Below are positions 1-10,814 of a DNA stretch of 64,000 bases, piece after piece. The DNA lies in the NCBI GenBank assembly GCA_026120185.1, contig JANUWF010001822.1, positions 1 through 64,000 on the forward strand, read 5' to 3'. A program made the translations under genes and the position numbers. The notes below the pieces were generated by a model that searched no databases, was not told the origin of the DNA, and was given only the letters and a program-made list of their open reading frames with translations. Origin of the DNA: Voacanga thouarsii (taxonomy: Eukaryota; Streptophyta; Magnoliopsida; Gentianales; Apocynaceae). Positions within the stretch are counted from its first letter, which is position 1. Every line of letters begins with the position of its first letter.

Positions 1-696
1 TTGAGAAATCATCCACAAGTACATAAGCATACCTCTTACCACCAAGACAAGTGGTCCTCATTGGTCTAAACAAATCTATATGTAAGAGTTCAAGAGGTTT
101 TGATGTTGAAATTATTTTCTTGGGTTTAAAAGAGGTTTTGGTTTGTTTTCCAATTTGACAAGCATCACACACTCGATTTTTATCAAATCATATTTTGGGC
201 AATTCTCTAATAAGCTCTTTTGAGGATAATTTTTTTAACAAATCAATAGATACATGGAATAACCTTCTATACCAAAGGTAGCTATCATCATCATTCATGG
301 AGAGACATATAATATTATGAGCCATAAGATCATCGAGATAAAATACATATACATTTTCAACAGGTTAGCAACAAAAATTGTCTCATTGCTGGAACTATCT
401 ACAATAGTGCAAGAATCTTTTTCAAAATAACTTTGCAGCCATTATCACATAATTAACTGATGCTAAGTAGATTGTACTTTAATTCATCAATTAACAACAC
501 TTGTTTGATAATAGTAGAGAATTCCTTACCAATGTTACCTATACCAAGTATATTTCCCTTTTTTTGTCTCCAAATGTGATAAATCTATTATTTGTGACTT
601 AAATATTTTCTAGCAGTTCGGTATTTTCAGTCATGTGCTTGAGCATCCATTGTCCAAAAACCAATTTGTAGAGCTCATCTTGTCCCATGAATGTTT
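1..696 (-). pseudogene. copia pol fragment: protease and start of integrase
   Basis: Minus-strand translation gives copia pol in order. A protease active-site stretch at about 610-680 reads LDNGCS and continues one frame over as KHMTEN. Next comes a GAG-pre-integrase region with YNLLSISQL and DNGCKV, then the CDACQIGKQTKTSF block, then LLHIDLFRPM at the start of the integrase core near base 1. The catalytic protease triplet is D-N-G where the family has D-S/T-G, a one-base shift follows it, and several stops interrupt 250-420. The product would have cut the polyprotein and integrated the cDNA. The assignment rests on motif order and is secure; the copy is non-functional. Confidence 0.88.
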
Positions 697-2463
697 CTAT
701 ACATAAGATGAAAGAGTGATTTTTGGTACCCATACCTTCTTGGGTCTATGGGGGTTAGTAATAGATCTTTTAACTTTCCAAACTATTTTTATACCAGATT
801 CCATTTTCTTCCTAACATGACACTTAGATGTTTTATGTCCAAAATTTTCATAATATGTGCAATAACTGTGAGTCACATATGAAGAAGCAGCTCTTACAAA
901 GTAGGATCTATAATTTCCAGCTTTGATTTCATGCCTATAGCCTAGACAATTTCGGTTTCCAGCTACGTATTGTGCACCAAGTAATTTTTCCAAATTATTT
1001 TTGCTATTTGTAAAGGTGAGGTCATCAACTCTAATTTTCATATCATTAAAATTGCTGACTATAATTTCGAGAAAAAGAACTTTGTCAGACAAACATTTGT
1101 TTTCAAAAGACATATAATGCAAAGAATTTAGGATAATATCATTTTCAATATTTGAGCACATAATGGAATCCAGTGAAACTTTATTCTCATTCAATAGCTT
1201 TGTATTCTCATTTAACAAGGAATCAATCTTTATTTATATTTCCTTTTTTTCTTCTAGATAGCTTTTTAAGTTCATAAAACATGTCGAAAAGCAGCTCATT
1301 TGAATCATCAAGCTTCTCACAATCAGAATCATGCAATTTAGATATGAAATTTGGAAAAGTAGGATTTACCTTATCTTCCATGGCCATAAAACAAATATTT
1401 GCTTTTTCATTATCAGATTCACAGCTTCTTCAGTTTCGGACCCAACTTGGTCCCATGTCCTAATTTGCCCTTTTCTTTTCTTCATTTTTATGTCATTCTT
1501 CTTCTTTTTGACTTGCTTAGCTTTTTTGTCTTTAGCTACTGGACAGTCGGCGATGAAGTGCTCTATGCTTTTCCACTAAAAACATTGAGCGTTGAAGGAA
1601 GAAATTTGTCCTTTCTTTTTGATAAACTTCTTACCCCTTTTGAATTGGCCTTTTTTAAACATTTTTTTTTATAAAAATTTTCTGGCAACCACAACCAATT
1701 CTTCTGTATCCAAATTAGTACCACCGTTACTATCAGTTTGATCACTGTTGGCTTTTTCATCAACTACGTTTAAAGTAGTTCCTCATTTTCCTTTATCATC
1801 ATCATCTTGCTCTTGAAATCTTTTGAGTTTTATTTCATAGGTCAAGAGAGATTCGATTAGCTCTTCAATAGGTAAGCTATTTAAATTTTTGGATTCCCCC
1901 ACAGCCAAGGTTTTTTGCTACCAACTTTTTGGCAAAATATCAAGTAGCTTTCTATTTTTCTTATCGAGATAATAGATTTTTCCATATGCCTTTAGTCCAT
2001 TCATGATATTTGTAAATCTAGTGAACATATCAGTCATGTTCTTACTTGGCTTCATAGTCAATAGCTTATAATCTCAGACTGAAAGTCCTGGCTTTGATTC
2101 TTTTACTTGATTAGTCCCCTCATCGGTGACTTCAAGTAATCTCCATATTTCATGAGTAGAATCACAACCACTCACTTGGTTGTATTCATTTGCATCATAG
2201 AATGTTCATTGTCTAATAATTTAAGGTCATTTTAGTATTGTCATCACTGCTGTATTCATCACTTCATTTAGGAACTATTTCACCTTCAACTACTTTGGTT
2301 TGGACGAATGGTCCATTTTCAATCAGATTCCACAACTCAAAATTTATTGAACAAACATATATCTTCATTATGTTTTTTTAGAATATGTAGTTGCTTTCAT
2401 TGAATAGAGAAGGTCTAATTGTTAAAGACCCTTCAAAGCAAGGTAGTAAAGATGTGTTTGCCA
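697..2463 (-). pseudogene. copia gag (capsid/nucleocapsid), degenerate
   Basis: The probable start is the ATG at about 2463, giving MANTSLLPCFEGS, with a stop about 28 codons on. Downstream are typical copia gag (UBN2-type) blocks: STHEIWRLLEVTDEGTNQVKE, FTRFTNIMNGLKAYGK, RKLLDILPKSW and IEELIESLLTYEIKL. After a lysine-rich stretch a zinc-knuckle-like segment has lost cysteines. The last part, 697-1218, is still open for 173 codons. It has a leucine/asparagine-rich coiled-coil-like segment and a second knuckle CTYYENFGHKTSKC in which the second cysteine is tyrosine. The KVWVPK block before protease is typical of copia polyproteins. Gag would package the RNA in virus-like particles; this copy has several stops and frameshifts. 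Confidence 0.85.
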
Positions 2464-2513
2464 TCTAGATCTTTTCTACAAGGCTGTTAAACCAAAGATA
2501 ATGTAGACCAACA

Positions 2514-2524
2514 CTCTGATACCA
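2514..2524 (-). other. copia primer-binding site (tRNA-iMet)
   Basis: On the minus strand TGGTATCAGAG lies three bases after the end of the 5' LTR. It is the standard complement of the 3' end of plant initiator methionine tRNA and primes minus-strand cDNA synthesis. Confidence 0.88.
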
Positions 2525-2526
2525 AT

Positions 2527-3810
2527 TGATAAACCTTGGGGTGGATGAATAAGGTTTATGACCAAAAAAAAAAAAAAAAGAAGCAAATTTTTTTAAAAAA
2601 ATTCTTTTTGATGTCTTTTGAAAGAAAACGAACAGAATGTGAGTTCAAATGGGTAGATTTGCTTCGTAGCATTAAGAGTGCAGACAGAGATCTTTTGAAT
2701 CAACACTAAATGGTGAGAAAATGGTCTATATTAAAGATGAGCAGTTGAGATATTAAGGACAGACTTACTATAGAACACAAGAGTCTTACATGGATCAATA
2801 ATTACAGAGAAAAAGATAGTGTATTTAAGATCTATTGACCAGCGAAAATGCAGTAATAAAGTTCAGACAAAATGTACAAGAATAGACTCAAAGATTTATA
2901 CTAGTTTGATCCTTAAATGATCTATATCAACTACTTTAAGCACACACTTAAGGATTTTAACACAGCTTACTAAAACTTTTTTCCAAATCAATGGTGGTAG
3001 GCAACACCAATCTTACACAAGAGGATCACCATACTTGGATTTACACCCAAACTCTTTAAACTCAACAATTAAGGCTCACCCCAACTTGGTTTTACTTTCT
3101 TAACCTAGATACAAAGCTGATTAAAGACAGAATACAAAAATAGCTCATAGATTGAGTAAATATGAGCCACAAGCACAAATATCTTTTTACCTTTGGAATA
3201 ATTTAATCTTACTTTGAGGCACAAATAAAAAGGGAGATTTTTGTATTCTAAAGTATAAGAGTGTTTCTGAATGAGTTAACACAAAAATCTGCATAAAAAT
3301 TGAGTTTTTGAAGATTTTATAAGAGCTAAGATTGAAGTCCTAATGGCTAATAATGGCTAGTTACTCTGTCAGGATTTTTAGGGTTTAAGATTTACAGAAT
3401 GAAAAGATGTATGTCCAAAAGGTGAGTAAAAAACGGCACTTTATGCAAAGAGGTATATTTTTAAAAAATGCTACAGATCATTAGATAGGTGTTTCGGATT
3501 TAGAGGTCTATCCAAAACTACTCAACCAAGAGTTTATAAATTTCAGATTTAGAAATACCCTCTTTTTGATATCATTTGTAAGTGCTTCAAGGAAAATCAA
3601 ATTGAACATAAGGTAAAGAGACATAAGAATTTACAACTAATACCTTAATCACAATTGCTAGTCTATAATTCTTCAGAAGGCCTTCATGTTATCCAATCTC
3701 TCAAGTTGGATTTTTACTTGATCAACCATTCTTAGATTCTATTGCTTAAGAGCTGCTTAGCAATCCTACTAGCGTGCCTTGGAAGAATTGAGGTTAAACA
3801 TATCCTATCA
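2527..3810 (-). repeat. copia 5' LTR (minus strand)
   Basis: About 1.28 kb bounded by TGATA at one end and TATCA at the other, directly next to the PBS. No partner LTR is in the window, so the outer border at 3810 is set only by the inverted ends; an alternative end at 3840 (CATCA) is possible. Contains a run of A near 2563-2579. Confidence 0.7.
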
Positions 3811-3892
3811 CATATAGATTATACATGTTAGTCCACATCAATATTTGTCATAAATCAAAACACAGGAGAATGCCCTTAGGGCTAACATATAC

Positions 3893-3927
<35 letters not shown>

Positions 3928-4130
3928 TATATTCATATATATGAATATATTAATATATATGAATTGACATGCACAAAAACATAAATAAATATGAATATTT
4001 GTACGTTTATATATTTGTATGAATATGTATATATGAATATATGAATATGTATGTATATATATGTGTATATGAATATATATATATATGTATATATAAATTT
4101 ATGAATAAGTGTGTGTGTGTGTGTGTATTT
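3811..4130. repeat. TG/TA dinucleotide repeat DNA
   Basis: A (TG)n run at 3898-3924, long imperfect TA and GAATATGTATAT stretches, and a second (TG)n run at about 4110-4126 just before the viral insertion. No coding signal; the long frames through it encode only TH/TY/IY repeats. It is the left flank of the endogenous pararetrovirus. Confidence 0.85.
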
Positions 4131-4330
4131 ATGAACTTTGTAGTTTGGTACATAAAGAACTACTAATGTAATTTCCATTAGCACTGGTATCTATCAAAGT
4201 ATTTACTGGAGTAAATTGTATACTATCAAAATATTCTCCTTTAATCTTATAATTTCTTAAAGCCTCATCTTTTTCAATAACTGCTATGCCTGAAAATCGA
4301 GAAGTTTTTGTTCTAGTTAACAGAATACTA
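4131..4330 (-). pseudogene. first half of an upstream retropepsin-like module (viral)
   Basis: Downstream of the movement protein the minus strand reads LIDTSANGNYIS (D-T-S at 4183-4191), which resembles an aspartic-protease active site with D-T-G changed at the third position. The viral sequence stops at 4131 against a TG repeat. The matching downstream half, with a hydrophobic-LGNTFL segment, is at 31430-31635, the other end of the insertion. It differs from the canonical caulimovirid protease at 31020-31430, so the virus seems to have had two such modules. The protease fold is inferred from two short motifs. Confidence 0.6.
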
Positions 4331-4337
4331 GAAACTC

Positions 4338-5060
4338 TTAATGTGTAAAAGATAGTCTAGGTGGCACTTGATTTGATAATATCAAAGGTTTTTGTTGTAA
4401 ATCTGGATTTAAAGGAATTGTTTCTAATTCTTGTATTTTAGGTAAACTAGGAAATTGTATCTGACTTATTTCATTAAATAAGTATTCAAAATCTATTGTC
4501 TCTTTAATTACAAAACACTTAGAATGATGAATTTTAGAAATTGTATAGGAAGTCATATAAGTTATCGAATAAGGTTAGTTAGACTGATAAATGAATTCTT
4601 TTCTTTTAAAATCTTAAAGTAAACTTAACATTCTATCAAAATCTTTGTCTTGCAAATGATAAGAAATTCTATGGTATACAGTAAATTGTAATTTTCTATA
4701 TTGTAAGTTTCCTTTTAGAATTCCAAGACAAACTTCTTCACGATTCTGTATCCTATCATCGACGACACCTAAATCTATGGGTGTATCTAATCCTTCCTTA
4801 AAAGTGGATTTAAGGATTATCTGGATTGCATCTACGTGTACCCATCCTAGGGTATCACGAATCTCTGGTTTAACTTTTTGTAATTTATCTTGAAGATATT
4901 TTTTAGATAACAAAGGAATCGTAACCTTATTCCCTATAAGGGTGACATCTAAAGCTCATTCCTGCATGTTCAATCTATAAAACAAATGATGTTTTCTAGG
5001 TTTGATACCTAATTTTTCAAGTATATTTACTTTAAATCCATAGTAATTTGATAATAAAAA
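4338..5060 (-). pseudogene. caulimovirid movement protein (30K family), broken
   Basis: The best conserved part is the 99-codon open stretch at 4614-4913. It contains LGWVHVDAIQIILKSTF, EGLDTPIDLGVVDDRI, NREEVCLGILKGNLQY and KLQFTVYHRISYHL, the core of the 30K superfamily as found in caulimovirids. Upstream, LFYRLN...ALDVTLIGNKVTIPL continues the N-terminal side; downstream, 4338-4556 holds the C-terminal tail in another frame. The protein would modify plasmodesmata for cell-to-cell spread. At least two stops and a frameshift break it. It follows the coat protein on the same strand, as in cavemovirus/solendovirus-type genomes. Confidence 0.88.
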
Positions 5061-5149
5061 TCCTTCATTTTGAATTTGCTTTTATTTTATTTTATCTATT
5101 AATATGTCTTGTTTATATTCACCTAGTTGTTCTTCTATGTTATCTATTA

Positions 5150-6472
5150 TAGATGAATTGGAAGCTTCAATAATCTCATTCATTATCAGAAGATGTATAT
5201 TCTATATCTGTCAAAATAAAAAGGCTATCTTCAGACTCAATATCTTCAAATTCATTAATTTGAACAAAATCTCCTTGTTTAATCATATGGCTGATATCTT
5301 CATTTCTTTCAAAAATATTTTTATTTTTATCAAACTTTTTAGGACATTTATTGGTATAATGGCAAATCTTATGGCAGTAATAGCACTTGCAATCAGTTGG
5401 TTTTGTAACCTTCTTCTTTCTTTTATATGTTTGTTTTATTGGTTTTTTATATCCACATTTTTTATAGTATCTAGCTTTTCTTCTTTTAAAGTATCTTTTC
5501 TTAAAATGCTTCTTTTTTTATATTTCTTTTTTATCTTGTTGTAATAAAAAGGACTATCACATCCTATCATTAAGGGCATTTTAGGATTATCATAGCATAA
5601 AGATATTCTTTTCTTTAATCCATGGGTAATTTTTGCTAAGATGGCATCAGCACACCATTCACTTAACTTCTCTTTTAAATGTGTTATCCTTCTTCCTACG
5701 GTATTAGCCATACCAGAATTATATGTATCTATTAACTTTTTACCCAAAGGATCAGGTATCTTAGAAAAGAATAATGGAAAATAACTTTGCATTTGATCAA
5801 CACGATTATAAATATGATAATAATAATCTTGAAAAACAGAAATATATTTGTCTATCTCACAAATATCACATAATTATAATTTAGTAAAGCAATCATGTAT
5901 TTCTTTATCGTAGCAGGGTCTTTTACAATACTTTCTTCTCTGACAAATTCTAATCTTAAGGCTTCAATAGCTTGAGATATCAAATTTGCTATGTTGTAAT
6001 TAGTATCAAATATCTAGACTTTTGTGGCCTCATCTAAATTTTGCCAAAATCTCATAGTACTATTGACTAGACTTCTTTCTAAGAAATGTCTAGCAGTAGC
6101 ATAATCCATTTTGTTTACTGAAACAACAATTCCTAAAGCAATTTCCCACTTATCTTTGGCTTCTTCAGTATTACTAATATAATAAAAGTTTAAGTAAATT
6201 CCAAAAGGATTTATTGGTTCATTCCTCATTGATCCTAATGGAGTATAATCTTCACTGGGTCTAGTATATGAACTAATTCTAGCATATCCTTTTGTAAGTT
6301 TATCAAATCCAGGGTTTGTACTTGTACTTGGTACATTCGAAATATGTGGATTCCATTCAGTTTTTATAACTTAATTTAGTTTAATATTTATAAAATTATT
6401 ATCTAGTAAGTTTAAATCTCCAATTTGAGTATCAATATCTTGATTTTTAGATTCCAAATCTAAATTTACCAT
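5150..6472 (-). pseudogene. caulimovirid coat protein with CCHC knuckle, broken
   Basis: A possible start at 6472 gives MVNLDLESKNQDIDTQ; a stop follows after about 35 codons. The capsid core includes NEPINPFGIYLNFYYISN, the RFWQNLDEATKV stretch, and after a frameshift MQSYFPLFFSKIPDPLGKK and LKEKLSEWCADAIL. A lysine-rich basic run (KIKKKYKKR) precedes a CCHC zinc knuckle CYYCHKICHYTNKC at about 5345-5400, then an acidic tail (NEFEDIESED). Basic run, knuckle and acidic tail are the hallmark of caulimovirid coat proteins. It would package viral DNA/RNA in icosahedral particles. Several stops and frame changes make it non-functional. Confidence 0.88.
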
Positions 6473-6627
6473 TTTAGGTTGTTTCTTTTGTATGCTTTTG
6501 GTATAGTTAGCTCACTACTATGTGAAGCTATCGTTTGTTCCGAATTCTTTTTTGGTTTATATTGTTCTTTTAAAAGTAATTTCAATTGATCTAATTCATT
6601 TATTATCTTTTTCCCAAAATATTCCAT
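6466..6627 (-). CDS. small lysine/leucine-rich viral ORF overlapping the coat-protein start
   Basis: A 53-codon open frame starting MEYFGKKIINELDQLKLLLK and ending ...NNLKW. Its stop lies just inside the coat-protein start (ATG at 6472-6470), giving an overlap of a few bases in another frame. Leucine spacing suggests a short coiled coil. Between it and the ORF at 6724-7035 the minus strand also encodes KYKNLVEKENHLLIDKDL in another frame, so it may be the displaced tail of one longer coiled-coil protein. Function unknown; a virion-associated-protein role is only a guess from coiled coil and position. Confidence 0.4.
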   Translation of the reverse strand: MEYFGKKIINELDQLKLLLKEQYKPKKNSEQTIASHSSELTIPKAYKRNNLKW

Positions 6628-6723
6628 TGTTTTTGTATTTCAATTAGATCTTTATCTATTAGTAAATGATTCTCCTTTTCTACTAAATTTTTATACTTTA
6701 GTTGAGCTTTCTCCTAAGCTTTC

Positions 6724-7035
6724 TCATTTGTCTTTTCCATTTAGCAGAAGATTTGAATATTCTTCTTCATCTTTTCCATTTAACATATGGATTTCTCTAT
6801 AATGTTTTGTTAAAGATTTATGAATCTTTACCTGATCTTGTCTAGCACTGATATGCAGAATTATGCTTTCTTCTAAAAGTTTTTGAACAATTTTTATTGA
6901 TATCGAATTTGCATAATTTATTCTTGAATAATCTAAGCGAAATTTATAGTGATCAACTTGTTCTTTTAAGCATTTAACCTTAAAATCTATATCATCTATT
7001 TCTGCCAAAATTTGATAACATTCTTCACAACTCAT
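6724..7035 (-). CDS. small viral ORF with CxxC and coiled coil
   Basis: 103 codons, intact, starting MSCEECYQILAEIDDIDFKV. A CxxC pair lies at residues 3-6, followed by heptad-like leucine/isoleucine spacing over about residues 8-75, and a charged C-terminus (NGKDEEEYSNLLLNGKDK). It lies between the leader/PBS and the coat protein, where caulimovirids keep small accessory ORFs. I do not recognise a family. The upstream ORF at 7119-7262 has the same plan (CxxC then coiled coil), so the two may be related. It is the longest uninterrupted frame left in the viral insertion apart from short polymerase stretches. Confidence 0.5.
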   Translation of the reverse strand: MSCEECYQILAEIDDIDFKVKCLKEQVDHYKFRLDYSRINYANSISIKIVQKLLEESIILHISARQDQVKIHKSLTKHYREIHMLNGKDEEEYSNLLLNGKDK

Positions 7036-7118
7036 GATATCGATTATAATTCTCTTATAGTTCAGATTCCGTTTTTCTCTTTATCTTTGCCAAATAATCT
7101 ACTTGTTTATGTCTTTCA

Positions 7119-7262
7119 TCATATAATTTTCTTGTTTTTCTTAGAACACTTGTATTTATCTATTCTATCTAACGATTGTCTTAAAATTTGTAGGTGACTA
7201 GCAAGTCTATCTATGTGTTCTAGAGGCATTTGACAATGAACACAGTTTTGTGGGAAGTCCAT
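7119..7262 (-). pseudogene. small viral ORF with CxxC, frameshifted near its end
   Basis: 47 codons starting MDFPQNCVHCQMPLEHIDRL. Its ATG overlaps the stop of the upstream acidic ORF as TAATG (7264-7260), a typical termination-reinitiation arrangement. The CxxC pair is at residues 7-10 and is followed by a leucine-rich helix. Beyond the KYKC segment the continuation (LYDERHKQVDYLAKIKRK) lies in another frame, so a small indel probably shortened it. Function unknown. Confidence 0.45.
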
Positions 7263-7486
7263 TAAGCAGATTTATATCCCCAATCTGAATCATCAACATA
7301 ATTATCACTATAAAATATGATAGGTATTTCTTGGTTATCCCATTCTTGAGAGTACCTATTTTCAAATTCAGTAAAATCTTCATCTGAAATATTTTCATCT
7401 ATAGGATCCAATATTCTAATATCTAAATCTATAGTAGCTGTAGTTTCAATGACTGTAATCTTGGTATTTTCTAGTTCTATTGAGCC
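7262..7486 (-). pseudogene. acidic viral ORF directly after the PBS
   Basis: An open frame of about 74 codons immediately downstream of the PBS, rich in D/E and aromatic residues (IRILDPIDENISDEDFTEFE, NRYSQEWDNQEIP, DDSDWGYKSA). No ATG opens this frame after the PBS; an ATG overlapping the PBS is in another frame and soon stops. The start was therefore lost, is non-AUG, or lies upstream. The acidic character resembles N-terminal parts of some caulimovirid coat polyproteins, but I cannot assign it. It ends in a TAATG overlap with the next ORF. Confidence 0.4.
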
Positions 7487-7496
7487 TTTGATACCA
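7484..7496 (-). other. pararetroviral primer-binding site (tRNA-iMet)
   Basis: The minus strand reads TGGTATCAAAGGC, close to the initiator-Met complement that marks the genome origin in Caulimoviridae. It lies downstream of the promoter/leader pieces and just before the first viral ORF. The nearby copia LTR has its own target-site duplication that excludes this site, so the PBS belongs to the virus. Confidence 0.75.
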
Positions 7497-7536
7497 TTTT
7501 AGCAGGTCGGGTATTATCGATCCAAAATCGAGATAT
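7497..7536 (-). other. viral leader remnant next to the PBS
   Basis: Forty bases between the PBS and the inserted solo LTR. The last five (GATAT) are the left target-site copy. With 9258-9272, 10660-10814 and 12351-12682 it makes a leader of about 540 bases between TATA box and PBS, a usual length for caulimovirid pregenomic RNA leaders. Confidence 0.5.
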
Positions 7537-9252
7537 TGTTGGGTATCTCAAGCTCGTATCCTATACGGCGCAGTAAAAAATAAACGAGATACCATCCCAG
7601 GGCCTACCTATGTGTGGAAAATAAGACATAAAGATAATAAAGGTAGCAACTTTTTACCTTTGTTTGATCGTCCAAAGAACAAAATTTCTTCTTCAAGTTG
7701 AGGCACGATCCAGCAATCCTCGTGATCAACCTCCACGTGAGTTAAACGTCTAACCACTAAAATCACAGTGTGTGATTATCTCTAACAGTAATCCATACAA
7801 AGGAATACTCAAGCACCAAACTTTCCTGTGCTAGCAGAAACAAGATGGTGGCTAGGGTTGTTTCTTAAGACAATCGAGAGAGTGGGAGAAGGGAAAAATC
7901 GTGTATGCTTTGTTGTGTGGCGTGACAATCACGTTAAGCTAGGGTTTCATGTGTATCCATTATATCACACGAAAAATTCTACTAAAATTGAGAATTCTAA
8001 TCCTATTAGAATTCCCTAATTGTAATTGGAAACATCAAGTTCTCACAATTATAATTTGGACCATAAATTATAACTAATTATAATTTATCCACTACAACTT
8101 CTCTTTCTCTCAATCAACCCCACTATGTTATCAAATAACATCTTGAGTATATAATCATCTATTGTGTGTGACCTTTTAGGTTTTCCAGTCAATTAGTAGC
8201 GAACATAAATTAATCCAAACGTCTTTGAGATTAATAATCCATAATTAATTAGAATTAATCTTATTAATTCTAATAAGGATTGGTTTATTAATTCATCAAT
8301 TAATAAACCCATATTCCCAGATCATGAGCGGTATCTAGCAACATATCATGACTACCCAAGAGTTTAGGAAGTCAAGTGGCTTGACAAGAACCCTTCAATA
8401 ACAAATTTCAGTGCAATTAACTCCTTTCACCATATAATATCTCATTTGGTTTAGAGTACGGAATTAGTGCTAACTCCCTCCAGAATTAATTCTGGCCCAA
8501 ATACAATAGTACTTGTACCAGGAACCCACTACTCTAGATGTGTATCAATTGGATCTGTTTCCAATATACAATCTCCTTGGTCAAGGACTTCTTGAGAAGT
8601 AATTCCTACAAGTGGCCGTGAGAAATTTGCCCCTACCATTAGGAGTGGTGAATCCTTTATTGACCCTCTTAGTTACTTTCGTTTACCTCACAATGTACCC
8701 AATATCCATTCCATAGGCGGCCCTCGATTGAGCTCCGTAGATTGGAATCAAAGTATAAAGCTCAGTAAATAAAGTACCTTAGAGATCTCAAGTCTAAGGA
8801 TACTTGCACGTTTGCTATATTGAGATTATATCACTGGTACTAAATAGTTATCCATGTGATTATCTCAAAGCTAGGTAATACAATGAACATGTTCCATTAA
8901 CAAGCATCCATGTGCTAACTTTGATTATCTTAATACTCACGGTTATGAGAACCACTGTCTGATCAAATCAGGAAGTCTAACACATGCTAGTCTTAACGCA
9001 TTAATGATATCCTGTCTCATTAATACTATGACTTGGGACTATTTAAGTACAACACCATCCAGTGTAGTAGGAATCTCATATCATGATCTCTATCATGATT
9101 TCCTTAACACAATGTTGTACTAGGGACTTTATCGAATAGTTATATTACTTAAAGTAAATAAAAGAAACTGTAAGATAAATAATGCCTTCTATTAAAATAA
9201 AATATGTCATATACAATGTACAAGTGATTGCCTCTAGGGCACAATACTAACA
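7537..9252 (-). repeat. solo copia-type LTR in the viral leader
   Basis: 1716 bp. On the minus strand it starts TGTTAGTATTGTGCCCTAG and ends ACCCAACA, the usual look of a plant copia LTR. Perfect 5-bp target-site duplications GATAT lie at 7532-7536 and 9253-9257. No internal region or second LTR is present, so it is a solo LTR left by LTR-LTR recombination. The small frame at 7828-8019 has no recognisable product. Confidence 0.88.
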
Positions 9253-9272
9253 GATATTATGCAGCATGTTAT

Positions 9273-10654
9273 TGATAGGGGCTAAATTCACCTATATTTT
9301 TCTAGTTATTTGAGGTTCTTTTATGATACTTTTGATGTAATAACTAGTCATATTCTTTCCTATTTGATTTTTTGCCTTTGAGAAAGTATTTTGATGATTT
9401 TATGTAGAATTAGACAAAAAACAGAGCAAAAACGTTGGCTGTACAGAGTGATGCAAAGTACAACCGGCGTCTGACCTTTATAGGGAGAATGAAGCTGGCA
9501 CGGAGGCACGGCTGGCACCAGCTCGAAGGCACGGCTGGTGCCGGGCATGCGCCCACTTAAGGTAGATAATTTCCTTTTCAAAGAAAATTTTGGCAATTTT
9601 AGTTGGATTCTTTTGGGAACTTTTTCAACCATGGAAAAGGACTCTTGTAGGCACTTTTTGGCAATTAAAACTCCTATATATATAAGAGAATAATATTATA
9701 CAAATTAGTTTTCATAGTTTTCAATTCTTCAATGTAATATCTTTAGAAAGCTCCTAAAGAAACTCCACGATTTAGGAGGATCAAGAGGGAATTCTTGGAG
9801 AGGAAGAAGAGGTTGATCAAGATGGTTTCAAGGAGGAAGAAAGGATCTTGTTTGTCTATGAGTGACTTCTTTTCCTTTTCTTTGTAATTTATTAACAATT
9901 TGATGTTAATGTTTTAATTATCTTTAGATGATATTCTTTTAGATTTATGATTTTGTATTGATTTTTGTTCTTTGATAAATTTATTGTTATTCTTGATATT
10001 TGATTACTTGAGCATAATGGATTGATTAGTTCTTTTCTAATTAACTTGCAAAACGATGTTAGGAGAGAATGACCAACTAATTAATTCAATACTAGTTATT
10101 CTTAACTTGCTTAAAAAAGAGGTTAATAGTAAGTAATCAAAGATTGGTTGATGATTGCTAAAATATAGATTCATTGACTAATTTCATGCTTTAAATCACC
10201 TAGAATATAGAGGTTTATATGAGGATTGATTTTAATGCATCTTTCGAGTAAGACGGTGAAATAGAATATATCCATTAAGTTACTTAGAAGATAGAGAATC
10301 ATGGAGAAGTGGTTCTAATTTAATCCTTCATGATGCCAAGATAATAATGAATTGAGAGGATTGCGAGTAAATCATTATTGTGTATTCAAGGATTTCTATC
10401 TATTTACATGCCTTTTCTCTTTATTCTCACTATTTGTGATTATCTTTGTGACTTTTCTTGTGTGACTTGACCTTTTCTCTAGTATATTTAAAGTGGGAGC
10501 TTAAGTTCTCATGGATTCGATACTTGCTATTCCCTATACTATATGATGAGTATACTTGCCCGTATGTGTGGCTTTAGTGATTAGCATTTTAATTAAAGGT
10601 TGATTGATTGTGGACTTTATTGATAACAATTTCTACACTAAAAAACACACATCA
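9273..10654 (+). repeat. solo gypsy LTR (Tat/Athila-like family)
   Basis: 1382 bp, TGATAGGGGCTAAATTCACC at the start and CACACATCA at the end, flanked by perfect GTTAT duplications (9268-9272 and 10655-10659). A TATA-like CTATATATATAAG lies near 9664. It belongs to the same LTR family as those at 21522, 25904, 40695, 46763 and 58753. A GC-rich GGCACC/GGTGCC cluster sits at about 9490-9555. Confidence 0.88.
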
Positions 10655-10814
10655 GTTATTTTGAACAATTATGAGAATACTAATATCAACAAAAATGGCA
10701 TAGCAGTATATTGAAATCATGTGTAATAATATGTTTGTAGGTTACAAACATCAAGAACAATTATCATAACAAGGTTTTTCATAATTAAAAAGAATAAGTG
10801 TCTAACATACTTCC
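10655..10814 (-). other. viral leader fragment between two solo LTRs
   Basis: About 155 bases plus the GTTAT and CTTCC target copies. No coding signal. Assigned to the viral leader because removing the flanking solo LTRs places it between the promoter piece (12351-12937) and the PBS. Confidence 0.45.

Larger units (their letters stand above)
1..3810 (-). mobile_element. Ty1/copia retrotransposon, 5' part, cut by window edge
   Basis: Read on the minus strand this is a copia element in the order 5' LTR, initiator-Met PBS, gag, protease, integrase start. The remainder of pol and the 3' LTR lie beyond base 1. All coding parts carry stops or frameshifts, so it is a dead copy. The end at 3810 rests on the TGATA...TATCA inverted ends of the LTR. 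No target-site duplication can be tested because the other end is outside the window. Confidence 0.9.

Noticed and set aside
3933..4184. Open frame of His/Thr/Tyr/Ile repeats at the viral left border
   Set aside because: It is a translation of TG/TA repeats joined to a short viral piece, not a gene.
7484..7536. PBS first read as belonging to the copia LTR to its right
   Set aside because: The LTR has exact TGTT...AACA ends and GATAT duplications at 7532-7536 and 9253-9257, leaving the PBS outside it and next to viral ORFs.
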